From: Gemmatimonadota bacterium
Lineage (GTDB): Bacteria; Gemmatimonadota; Gemmatimonadetes; Longimicrobiales; Longimicrobiaceae
Length of the DNA: 12,317 nucleotides
NCBI GenBank assembly: GCA_019240375.1
Contig: JAFAYN010000387.1
Coordinates: forward strand, 1-12,317
Direction: 5' to 3'
How positions within the stretch are numbered: the first letter of the stretch is position 1; each line of letters starts with the position of its first letter. Shown in pieces: positions 1 to 7,500 of this stretch. A program made the translations under genes and the position numbers. Below the pieces are notes generated by a model that did not search any database, had not been told where the DNA came from, and was given only the letters and a program-made list of their open reading frames with translations.

Positions 1-896
1 CCGCGCTGGCGTTCGCGCAGGCCGGGGCGCTTTCCTGCCCGGGGAACGCCGCGGCGGGGCTCAAGGTGGGGCAGCTGGCCCGGCGGCGCGCCGAGTACGC
101 CCGCTCCGAGACCTGGTTCCGCCGGACCATCGGGCTGGCCCGCCAGAGCCGCGACTGGTCGTCGTACGCGGAAGCCTTCGCGGCGCTCGGGAACCTGTAC
201 GTGCAGCGCGGCAACCTGCCGGCGGCCCGGCAGTTCCACATCCGCGCCCTCCGTGCCGGGCGGCGGCACAGCCTCCGGCACATCGTGGCCGGGGTGCTTC
301 ACGACCTGTTCGGGATCGCCGTCGTGAGCGAGCAGTTCGACGAGGCGGAGGCCCTGTCGCGCGCCGCCTTCGAGGCGTACGACCCCGAAAGCCCGCGCAT
401 CCCCGCCTTCGCGAACGACGTCGCGTGCTTCTGGGTGGAGCGGGGGCAGTTCAATCCTTCCCTCACCGTCTTCCAGGCTCTCGTTCCGCAGATGATGCGG
501 AGCATGGAGCTGCACTACTCCGTGCTCGGCAACATCGCCCGGACGGCTGGAGGAGTGGGAGACCGGGACACCTTCGCGAGCGCGTCCGAACAGCTCTGGA
601 AGCTGGTTCGTGGGTCGGAGGTCCGCGAATATGCCGCCCAGTCTCTGCTCGACCTTGCCCGTGGTGCCGCTAGTCTGGGCGAGTGGGCCCAGGCCGAGAC
701 CGCGGCGAGCACGGCAGTCCAGATCGCCACGGAGCGGCAGGAAGCCCGGGTACTCATCACCGCGGAAACGGTGCTGGATGCGGTGCGGCACGAGCAGGCA
801 CTCGAGGCTGGAGCCGCAGCGAAGGCCGAATCCGACGATGCGGACGTGTTCGCCACCGACCTGGTCCGCACCCTGGAGGAGCACGCCGCCGTCTGA
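1..896 (+). CDS. TPR-repeat protein, 3' part only (5' end outside window)
   Basis: The reading frame is open to the left edge (first full codon at 3) and stops with TGA at 894-896, so about 297 C-terminal residues are visible. A GTG at 66 could be called as a start, but the coding frame and the TPR-like helical pattern continue upstream of it, so I treat the gene as truncated by the window. Helix-turn-helix pairs of tetratricopeptide type are seen at nt 57-155, at 160-270 (clearest: A-x-A-x-x-x-L-G-N-L-Y-x-x-x-G-N-L-x-x-A-R), at 285-390 and at 655-750. TPR arrays bind proteins or peptides. No catalytic motif, signal peptide or membrane segment is visible in this part. Any N-terminal effector or DNA-binding domain would lie outside the window. 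It converges on the small lipoprotein gene, about 40 bases away. The family call is fairly secure; the function is unknown. Confidence 0.8.
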   Translation, partial: ALAFAQAGALSCPGNAAAGLKVGQLARRRAEYARSETWFRRTIGLARQSRDWSSYAEAFAALGNLYVQRGNLPAARQFHIRALRAGRRHSLRHIVAGVLHDLFGIAVVSEQFDEAEALSRAAFEAYDPESPRIPAFANDVACFWVERGQFNPSLTVFQALVPQMMRSMELHYSVLGNIARTAGGVGDRDTFASASEQLWKLVRGSEVREYAAQSLLDLARGAASLGEWAQAETAASTAVQIATERQEARVLITAETVLDAVRHEQALEAGAAAKAESDDADVFATDLVRTLEEHAAV

Positions 897-906
897 CGAT
901 CCCTGT

Positions 907-934
907 GCTCCGGACCGTTCTCCGGGTCCGGGGC
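907..934. terminator. hairpin between convergent genes, possible bidirectional terminator
   Basis: A 10-bp stem (907-916 with 925-934, one G-U pair) encloses an 8-base loop. It sits exactly between the stop of the TPR gene (896) and the stop of the minus-strand lipoprotein gene (937). Neither side carries a T run, so it is not a canonical intrinsic terminator. Its position in a 40-base convergent gap is the main argument for a terminator or 3'-end-protecting role. Confidence 0.45.
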
Positions 935-936
935 GC

Positions 937-1116
937 CTACTTGGCCGTGAGAGAATCCTGGGTCGCCGACTTCACGGAGTCGGTCTTGAAGCCGGAGCCC
1001 ACGATCCCGCTGCTGTGCCTGGGCTCTGAACCCGGCTTAGGTGTGGTGAGGTCGGCGGTGCATGCTGCGGCAAGGCCGAGCAGGACCAGGGCAAAGAAGT
1101 AGCGCAGGGAGGTCAT
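937..1116 (-). CDS. small lipoprotein, 59 residues
   Basis: A short minus-strand gene begins at ATG 1116-1114, preceded on its own strand by an AAGGA ribosome-binding site about six bases away. It stops with TAG at 939-937. The N-terminus is a type II signal peptide: polar start with Arg5, a hydrophobic run FFALVLLGLAAA, and a lipobox LAAAC ending in Cys19. The residue at +2 is Thr, not Asp, so by the E. coli rule it would go to the outer membrane. The mature part (about 41 residues) is Thr/Ser/Lys-rich, probably disordered, and has no further cysteine. An in-frame GTG-type start at 1200 would add 28 residues without a signal-like start and is disfavoured. It converges with the TPR gene and diverges from the acyl-CoA dehydrogenase gene. 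I recognise no family; lipoprotein export is well supported, function unknown. Confidence 0.78.
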   Translation of the reverse strand: MTSLRYFFALVLLGLAAACTADLTTPKPGSEPRHSSGIVGSGFKTDSVKSATQDSLTAK

Positions 1117-1140
1117 CGGGCGTCCTTCGGGAGGGGTGGG

Positions 1141-1172
1141 CTTACCAGCCGTTTTGCGGTCTGTGTGGTAAG
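1141..1172. repeat. inverted repeat CTTACCA / TGGTAAG
   Basis: A perfect 7-bp inverted repeat (1141-1147 and 1166-1172) has a second small stem, CCG/CGG, inside it (1149-1151/1157-1159). It lies 25-56 bases upstream of the lipoprotein start on the minus strand. It could be an operator or a leader hairpin of that transcript. Which one depends on the unmapped transcription start. Confidence 0.4.
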
Positions 1173-1204
1173 CTAGACCCCGCTCCGGATGGACGCCCAC
1201 ACCT

Positions 1205-1245
1205 TATCCTCGAATGTAAGATCCTTTGGTGACTATTTGAGGATA
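1205..1245. repeat. inverted repeat TATCCTC / GAGGATA
   Basis: Perfect 7-bp arms at 1205-1211 and 1239-1245 are separated by 27 bases, with a related ATCCT at 1221-1225 between them. The spacing is long for a hairpin and would suit two half-sites for a regulator. It lies in the AT-richer part of the divergent promoter region. Confidence 0.35.
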
Positions 1246-1345
1246 GAAGCCGCCACGAACCGCACGCTGGCCGCTCCGCAATGGCTCCGCTCCCTCCTCC
1301 GGGTAATCCACTCAATAAGTGAAAAGAGCAACACCTTACCGTGCC

Positions 1346-1367
1346 TCCCCGGGTGTCGCTCCGGGGG
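1346..1367 (+). other. GC-rich hairpin upstream of the dehydrogenase
   Basis: A stem of 1346-1352 with 1361-1367 (six GC pairs and one G-U) closes an 8-base loop about 110 bases upstream of the dehydrogenase start. No T run follows. It may be a leader structure if the transcription start is upstream of it; otherwise it has no assigned role. Confidence 0.3.
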
Positions 1368-1474
1368 CTATTGCCTGAGTCTGGCTCACCTCTAAGTTCA
1401 GAAATTGCGGAGTGGCAGGCGCTTCGTTCGCCGCGTCGAAACGGGCTCACGGTACCCCATCGAGGAGAGTGGAG

Positions 1475-3436
1475 ATGAGTGACAAGACAGGCCGCAACGC
1501 TCCCACGGAACAGGAGTCACGCGAGGTCGCGGAGGCCGCGCGTGAGACCGAGTGGACGGCGCCCAGCTTCGTGCGGGAGCTGTTCCTCGGCAACTTCCGC
1601 CTCGACCTGATCCACCCGTATCCGCAGCAGACCCCCGAGGACAGACAAAAGACCGACGCGTACATCGCGAAGCTCCGCAAGTTCATGGAGGAGAAGGTCG
1701 ACTCGGACGCGATCGACCGCACCGGCGAACTCCCCGAGGAGGTGGTGCAGGGGCTGCGCGACCTGGGCGCCTTCGGGCTCAAGATCCCGGAGGAGTACGG
1801 CGGGGTCGGGCTCTCGCAGCTGGGGTACGGCCGGACGATCGGGATGGTGACCAGCAAGGACGGCAACCTGACCGCCCTCCTCTCGGCCCACCAGTCCATC
1901 GGCGTGCCGCAGCCGCTCAAGATGTTCGGCACCCCGGAGCAGAAGAAGAAGTACCTCCCCCGGCTCGCGAAGGGCGCCATCTCTGCGTTCGCGCTCACCG
2001 AGGGGGGGGTCGGCTCCGACCCGGCGGCGCTCTCCACCACCGCCACCCCCACCGAGGACGGCGAAGCGTTCATCCTCAACGGCGAGAAGCTCTGGTGCAC
2101 CAACGGCACCATCGCCGAGCTGCTGGTGGTGATGGCCCGCACGCCCTCCAAGACCAAGAACGGAAAGGAGATCCCCCAGATCACCGCGTTCATCGTGGAA
2201 ACGGACTGGCCGGGCGTGGAGGTGACCCACCGCTGCCACTTCATGGGGCTCAAGGCGCTGCAGAACGCGGTGATCCGCTTCGACAACGTCCGCGTCCCGC
2301 GCGAGAACATCATCTGGGGCGAGGGGCGCGGGCTCAAGCTGGCGCTGATGACGCTGAACACCGGGCGCCTCACCCTCCCGATGTCCGCCGCGTACGGGAC
2401 CAAGGTCGCCGTGGAGGTGGCGCGGAAGTGGGCGGCCGAGCGCGTGCAGTGGGGCGCCCCGGTCGGCAAGCACGACGCGGTGGCGCAGATGCTGGGCGGG
2501 ATGGCGGCGGACACCTTCGCCATCGAGTCGATGGCCGAGCTGTCGGCCGCCCTGGCCGACCAGGCGAAGAACGACATCCGCCTGGAGGCCGCCATCGCCA
2601 AGCTGTGGACCACCGAGATCGGGTGGCGGATCGTGGACGACCTGCTGCAGATCCGTGGCGGGCGCGGCTACGAGACGGCCGATTCGCTGGAAGCGCGCGG
2701 CGAGATCCCCATCGCGGTGGAGCGGATGATGCGCGACTTCCGCATCAACCGGATCTTCGAGGGCTCCTCCGAGATCATGCGCCTGTTCATCGCCCGCGAG
2801 GCGGTGGACACGCACCTGTCGGTGGCCGGCGAGCTGATCAACCCCAAGGCGAGCGCGGGGCAGAAGGTGGGCGCCATGGCCAAGGCGGGAGCCTTCTACG
2901 CCACCTGGCTCCCCAAGCAGTTCTTCGGCAAGGGGCAGCTCCCCAGCTACGGCGAGTTCGGCCCGCTCGCCAAGCACCTGCGCTTCGCGGAGCGCACCTC
3001 GCGGAAGCTGGCGCGCAGCATGTTCCGGGCGATGGCGCAGTACCAGGCCAAGCTGGAGCGGAAGCAGGCGCTGCTGGGCCGCTTCGTGGACATCGGCGCC
3101 GAGCTGTACGCCATCTCGGCCACCTGCGTACGCGCCCAGTCGCTGCGCGACGAGCCGAACGGCAGGGAAGCGATGCGCCTGGCCGACGTGTTCTGCCGCC
3201 GCTCCCGGCTGCGCATCCGCCAGCTCTTCTCGGAGCTGTGGGTCAACGCCGACGACTCCACCTACAAGCTCGCCCAGGGCGTCCTCAAGGGTGATTATTC
3301 CTGGCTGGAGCAGGGCGCCATCCAGGCCGTCCCCGACGGCGGCAGGCTGACCTCGAACCCGGGGGGCGCCGCGCGCCCGGCCGGGGAGCGGATTTCCGGT
3401 GAGCGGGTGGCTACCCAGGTCGGCGCCAGCGGCTGA
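1475..3436 (+). CDS. acyl-CoA dehydrogenase, long (VLCAD/ACAD9-like) form
   Basis: This 653-residue flavoprotein would oxidise acyl-CoA to trans-2-enoyl-CoA, the first step of beta-oxidation, passing electrons to an electron-transfer flavoprotein. Order: N-terminal helical domain about 70-170, beta domain about 170-290, C-terminal helical domain about 300-450, then an extra helical segment to about 630 as in VLCAD/ACAD9-type enzymes. The family signature ALTEGGVGSD is at 173-182. Catalytic base by alignment with MCAD Glu376 is Glu429 in IFEGSSEIMR. At about 650 residues it is longer than the 380-residue short/medium-chain enzymes. ATG 1475 is chosen because GAGGAG lies seven bases upstream; a GTG at 1412 would add 21 residues that look like non-coding leader. 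The terminator downstream makes it the last gene of its transcript. Family very secure; chain-length preference is inferred. Confidence 0.95.
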   Translation: MSDKTGRNAPTEQESREVAEAARETEWTAPSFVRELFLGNFRLDLIHPYPQQTPEDRQKTDAYIAKLRKFMEEKVDSDAIDRTGELPEEVVQGLRDLGAFGLKIPEEYGGVGLSQLGYGRTIGMVTSKDGNLTALLSAHQSIGVPQPLKMFGTPEQKKKYLPRLAKGAISAFALTEGGVGSDPAALSTTATPTEDGEAFILNGEKLWCTNGTIAELLVVMARTPSKTKNGKEIPQITAFIVETDWPGVEVTHRCHFMGLKALQNAVIRFDNVRVPRENIIWGEGRGLKLALMTLNTGRLTLPMSAAYGTKVAVEVARKWAAERVQWGAPVGKHDAVAQMLGGMAADTFAIESMAELSAALADQAKNDIRLEAAIAKLWTTEIGWRIVDDLLQIRGGRGYETADSLEARGEIPIAVERMMRDFRINRIFEGSSEIMRLFIAREAVDTHLSVAGELINPKASAGQKVGAMAKAGAFYATWLPKQFFGKGQLPSYGEFGPLAKHLRFAERTSRKLARSMFRAMAQYQAKLERKQALLGRFVDIGAELYAISATCVRAQSLRDEPNGREAMRLADVFCRRSRLRIRQLFSELWVNADDSTYKLAQGVLKGDYSWLEQGAIQAVPDGGRLTSNPGGAARPAGERISGERVATQVGASG

Positions 3437-3462
3437 CCGCCGCAGGACCCGCCGGAAAGGTA

Positions 3463-3498
3463 CAGGGGCGCTCCCGGGTGGGGCGCCCCTGTCGTTTT
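3463..3498 (+). terminator. intrinsic terminator after the acyl-CoA dehydrogenase
   Basis: A perfect 9-bp GC-rich stem (3463-3471 with 3483-3491) has an 11-base loop that can itself partly pair. TCGTTTT follows at 3492-3498. It lies 26 bases after the dehydrogenase stop and separates that gene from the CoA-transferase family gene. Confidence 0.88.
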
Positions 3499-3559
3499 CC
3501 GCTCCACCGCGTTACCGTCACCGGCTTCGTCTCCCCGGACCCGTACTGGCTCGCCATCC

Positions 3560-4405
3560 ATGACAGCGTCGCTTCCCCTGCAGGGCTTCACCGTGGTCAC
3601 GCTCGCCGGAAACGTCCCCGGTCCGGTCGCCGTGGACCGCCTCCGCCGGCTCGGCGCCCGCGTCTTCAAGGTGGAGCCCCCCGCGGGCGACCCGCTCCTC
3701 CCCATCTCCACGCCCTGGTACGAGGAGCTGCGCGAGGGGCAGGAGGTGGTCCGGCTCGACCTCAAGGACCCGGACGGACGTACCCGGCTGGACGCCCTGC
3801 TCGCGGAGGCCGACCTGCTGGTCACCTCCACCCGCCCGGGTGCACTGCGGCGCCTGGGGCTGGGGTGGGAGGAGCTGCACGCCCGGCACCCGCGCCTCTG
3901 CCAGGTGGCGATCTTCGGCTACCCGGGGAGTGAGCGGGACCGCGCCGGGCACGACCTGACCTACCAGGGCTCGGTGGGGCTCCTGGACCCGCCCGCGCTC
4001 CCCCGCACCCTCCTGGCCGACCTGGCGTGCGCGGAGCAGGCGACCGGGGCGGCGCTCGCGCTCCTCCTGGGCCGCGAGCGCGGGCAGGGGAGCGGCTACG
4101 CGGAGGTGACGCTCGCCGATGCCGCGGAAGCGATGGCGGCCCCGCTCCGCCACGGCCTCACCGCGCCGGGCGGGGTGCTCGGGGGCGGGCTCCCCACCTA
4201 CGGCCTGTACGCGGCGCGGGAGGGGTGGGTGGCACTGGCCGCGCTGGAGCCGCACTTCGCCGAGCGGCTGCGGACGGAGCTGGGGGTGGAGCGGGTGGAC
4301 GCGGCGGCGCTGGAGGGGGCCTTCCGCGAGCGCACCGCGCACGAGTGGGAGGCGTGGGCGCGCGAGCGCGACCTGCCGCTGGAGGCGGTGCGCGAGTCCT
4401 CCTGA
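3560..4405 (+). CDS. CaiB/BaiF-family protein, alpha-methylacyl-CoA racemase-like, short
   Basis: The family comprises CoA transferases and 2-methylacyl-CoA racemases. The start (LxGFTVVTLAGNVPGPVA, then LGARVFKVEPP), the LDLKDPDGR strand and RPGALRRLGLGWEEL are typical. Two residues point to the racemase branch: His131 in GHDLTYQG and Asp154 in LLADLA match the catalytic His/Asp pair of M. tuberculosis MCR (His126, Asp156). The TYGLYAAREGWVALAALEP segment matches the later conserved strand. At 281 residues it is short against about 360-400: the His-Asp interval is 23 instead of 30, and roughly the last 60-70 residues are missing. I see no continuation in another frame after the stop, so this looks natural rather than frameshifted. 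No clear ribosome-binding site precedes ATG 3560. It follows a terminator and probably has its own promoter. Substrate unknown. Confidence 0.82.
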   Translation: MTASLPLQGFTVVTLAGNVPGPVAVDRLRRLGARVFKVEPPAGDPLLPISTPWYEELREGQEVVRLDLKDPDGRTRLDALLAEADLLVTSTRPGALRRLGLGWEELHARHPRLCQVAIFGYPGSERDRAGHDLTYQGSVGLLDPPALPRTLLADLACAEQATGAALALLLGRERGQGSGYAEVTLADAAEAMAAPLRHGLTAPGGVLGGGLPTYGLYAAREGWVALAALEPHFAERLRTELGVERVDAAALEGAFRERTAHEWEAWARERDLPLEAVRESS

Positions 4406-4442
4406 GCGGGCTCAGCCACCGGGACTCCGTCGCCCTGTTCCC

Positions 4443-4472
4443 TTGCCCGAAAGGTCCCGGAAGAGCGATATT
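4443..4472 (+). promoter_or_regulatory. possible sigma70-type promoter upstream of dnaE
   Basis: TTGCCC at 4443-4448 and GATATT at 4467-4472 are separated by 18 bases, each matching four of six consensus positions. This is the best hexamer pair in the 177-base gap before dnaE. The match is weak, and the leader would be about 100 bases. Confidence 0.25.
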
Positions 4473-4582
4473 CCGGTGTGGACGCGGCTTCACCCGTTCG
4501 GGGGACGTGTCCGCCAAATCGTTGTACAGCTTGATGATCCGGCGCCGCCGGTGTTTCGCCCCCAGAGGACCTTCGCCTGTTT

Positions 4583-7500
4583 ATGTGCGGCTTCTGCCAC
4601 CTGCACTGCCACTCCGAGTACTCCCTCCTCGACGGCGCCAACCGCATCGGGGACCTGATCAAGCGCGCCAAGGAGTTCGAGCAGCCGGCGCTGGCGCTGA
4701 CCGACCACGGGTGCATGTTCGGAGCCTGGATCTTCCAGGAGCAGGCCAAGAAGGCGGGGATCAAGCCGATCATCGGCATGGAGGCGTACGTCGCCCCCAA
4801 CTCCCGCCACGACCGCGGCAAGGTGAAGGGGGAGAAGGGATACTACCACCTGGTCCTCCTGGCCCGCGACCGCGAGGGGTACAAGAACCTCACCAAGCTG
4901 ACCTCCATCGGCTACACGGAGGGCTTCTACTCCAAGCCCCGCATCGACCGCGAGGTCCTGCAGCGGCATAGCGAGGGGCTGATCGTGACCTCCGCCTGCC
5001 TGGCCGGCGAGATCGCCCAGCACCTGATGGAGGACCGCTGGGACGCGGCGCGCGAAGCGGTGGAGTGGCACCAGGAGGTGTTCCGCGACCGCTACTACCT
5101 GGAGGTGCAGGGGCACGACTCCGACGGGCAGGACGAGCTGAACCGCCGCATCTTCCGCCTGGCGGAGGAGATGAGCGTCCCGGTGGTCGCCACCAACGAC
5201 GCGCACTTCCTGAAGGCGGAGGACCACCAGGCGCACGACGTCCTGCTGTGCATCGGGCTGGGCAAGGACTTCAACGAGCCCAACCGGATGAAGTACGACG
5301 ACCAGCTCTACTTCAAGAGCGGGCCGGAGATGGCGGAGCGCTTCGCCGACCGCCTGGACGTGCTGGAAAACACGCTGCGCATCGCGGACGAGACCAACTG
5401 GTCGTACCCCAAGGGGTACCACGTCCCCGCCTTCCCGGTGCAGGAGCAGGGCTTCGCCACCGAGGACGAGATGCTGCGCGGGTGGGTGTGGGAGGGCGCG
5501 CTGAAGCACTACGCGCCGAAGGGGACCCCGGCCGAGACCGACCCGAAGACGGTGCTCCCGGCCGAGATCGTGGAGCGCGTCGAGTACGAACTGGACGTCA
5601 TCACCAAGCTGGGGTACTCCGGGTACTTCCTGATCACCGCCGACTTCATCAAGTGGGCGCGCGACCACGACATCCCGGTGGGGCCGGGGCGCGGCTCGGC
5701 GGCGGGGTCGATCGTGGCGTACTGCATGGGGATCACCGACTGCTGCCCCATCAAGTTCGACCTCCTGTTCGAGCGCTTCCTGAACCCCGAGCGCGTGTCG
5801 ATGCCCGACATCGACGTGGACTTCTGCTTCGAGCGCCGCGGCGAGGTGATCGAGTACGTCCGCGAGAAGTACGGGCGCGACGCGGTGGGGCAGATCATCA
5901 CCTTCGGGACGATGAAGTCGCGCGCGGTGGTCAAGGACGTGGGGCGCACCCTGGGCTTCCTCCCCGCCGAGACGGACCGGCTCGCCAAGCTGATCCCCAA
6001 CGGGCCGGCGTACTCGCTCTCGGTGGAGGAGGCGGTCGAGAAGATCCCCGAGGTCAAGGAGCTGTACGACAAGGAGGACCGCTACCGGCAGCTCCTGGAC
6101 TACTCGATGACGCTGGAAGGGCTGTCGCGCCACTCCAGCGTGCACGCCGCCGGCGTGGTGATCGCGCCGGGGCCGCTGGACGAGTACGTCCCCATCTGCA
6201 CCCAGAGCACCAAGGGCTCGGGCGGGAACGGGGAGAGCATCATCGTCACCCAGTACGACATGACCTGCCTGGAGAAGGCGGGCATGCTGAAGATGGACTT
6301 CCTGGGGCTCAAGACGCTGACGGTGATCTACGACGCGGTGACGATGATCCGGACGCGCTACGGGGCGCTCCGCCACCCCGTCACCGGCGTGGAGTACCAG
6401 CGCGCGGAGGACATCCCGCTGGACGATCCCGAGGTGTACCGGATGCTGGCGCGCGGCGGGACGGCGGGGGTGTTCCAGTTCGAATCGACGCTGGCGACTG
6501 AAAAGCTGCGCGCCATGAAGGCCGACCGCTTCGACGACCTGGTGGCCGCCAACGCGCTCCTCCGCCCCGGCCCGCTGGACATGGGGATGGACCAGGTGTA
6601 CATCCGCCGCAAGCTGGGGCAGGAGAAGGTGGTGTACCCGCACGAGACGCTGGCCGACGTGCTGGAGCCCACCTACGGCGTGATCGTGTACCAGGAGCAG
6701 GTGATGCGTATCGCGCAGATCCTCGCCGGGTTCAGCCTGGCCGAAGCCGACGTGCTCCGCAAGGCCGTGGGTAAGAAGGACGCCGAGCTGATCAAGAAGG
6801 AGCTGGGCGGCTTCGTGGAGCGCGCGGTCAAGCTGGGGCACGACCGCAGGCTGATCCAGGACCTCGCCGAACAGATCGAGGCGTTCGGGCGCTACGGCTT
6901 CAACAAGTCGCACTCGGCGGCGTACGGGCTGGTGGCGTACCAGACCGGGTGGCTCAAGTGCCACTACCCGGCCGAGTTCATGGCGGCGCTGATGTCGTCG
7001 GTGGTGGACAAGATCGACGACGTGGTCTCGTACATCGCCCAGTGCCGGGAGATGGGGAAGTACCTCCCCCGGGTGGGGCGCGAGGGGATCGAGGTGCTCC
7101 CGCCGCACGTGAACGAGTCCAACTGGAAGTTCACCGTGGTGGGCGAGGGGGTGGGCAAGGTCCGCTTCGGGCTGGGAGCCATCCGCGGCGTGGGCGAAGG
7201 GGCGGTGCGCTCCATCCTGGCCGCGCGCCTGGCGGAAGGCACCTTCAGGAGCATGTTCGACTTCCTCTGCCGGATCGACCTTCGGCTCTGCAACAAGCGG
7301 GTGATCGAGTCGCTGATCTGCGCCGGGGCGCTGGACGGCTTCGAGCAGGACGGCGGCCGGGCGCAGCTCCTGGCCGGGCTGGAAACGGCGTTCGCGGCGG
7401 CGCAGCAGGCTCAGCGGGACCGCGAGAGCGCGCAGGAGAGCATGTTCGGCGACCTGCTGGGGGGCGACTCCGCCAACACCGCCGGGATCGCCGAGCCGAC

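Larger units (their letters stand above)
1117..1474. other. divergent intergenic region with inverted repeats
   Basis: This 358-base gap lies between the minus-strand lipoprotein start and the plus-strand dehydrogenase start. It is clearly AT-richer than its surroundings, mainly at about 1141-1260 and 1300-1410. No convincing ORF is present: the reading frames across it are low-complexity and have no family resemblance. It should hold the promoters of both divergent genes, but I see no hexamer pair good enough to call. Visible structure includes perfect 7-bp inverted repeats at 1141-1147/1166-1172 and 1205-1211/1239-1245, and a GC hairpin at 1346-1352/1361-1367. Confidence 0.6.

Noticed and set aside
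1412..1474. GTG start 21 codons upstream for the acyl-CoA dehydrogenase
   Set aside because: No convincing ribosome-binding site, and the added residues are not family-like. ATG 1475 has GAGGAG at good spacing.
2002..2009. Run of eight G in the dehydrogenase signature, possible frameshift site
   Set aside because: The frame is intact across it and encodes the conserved TEGGVGSD motif, so there is no sign of an error or programmed slip here.
1552..3294. Open frame of 580 codons in another frame over the acyl-CoA dehydrogenase gene
   Set aside because: Arg/Gly/Pro/His-rich shadow of a GC-rich gene. The conserved family motifs are in the frame of 1475-3436.
3295..3831. Minus-strand open frame of 178 codons over the dehydrogenase end and CoA-transferase start
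   Set aside because: Crosses a strong plus-strand terminator and two real genes. Ser/Arg/Pro-rich with no motif.
4406..4582. Possible continuation of the short CaiB/BaiF protein in another frame
   Set aside because: No frame after 4405 shows CaiB-like sequence; the stretch looks like leader and promoter DNA for dnaE.
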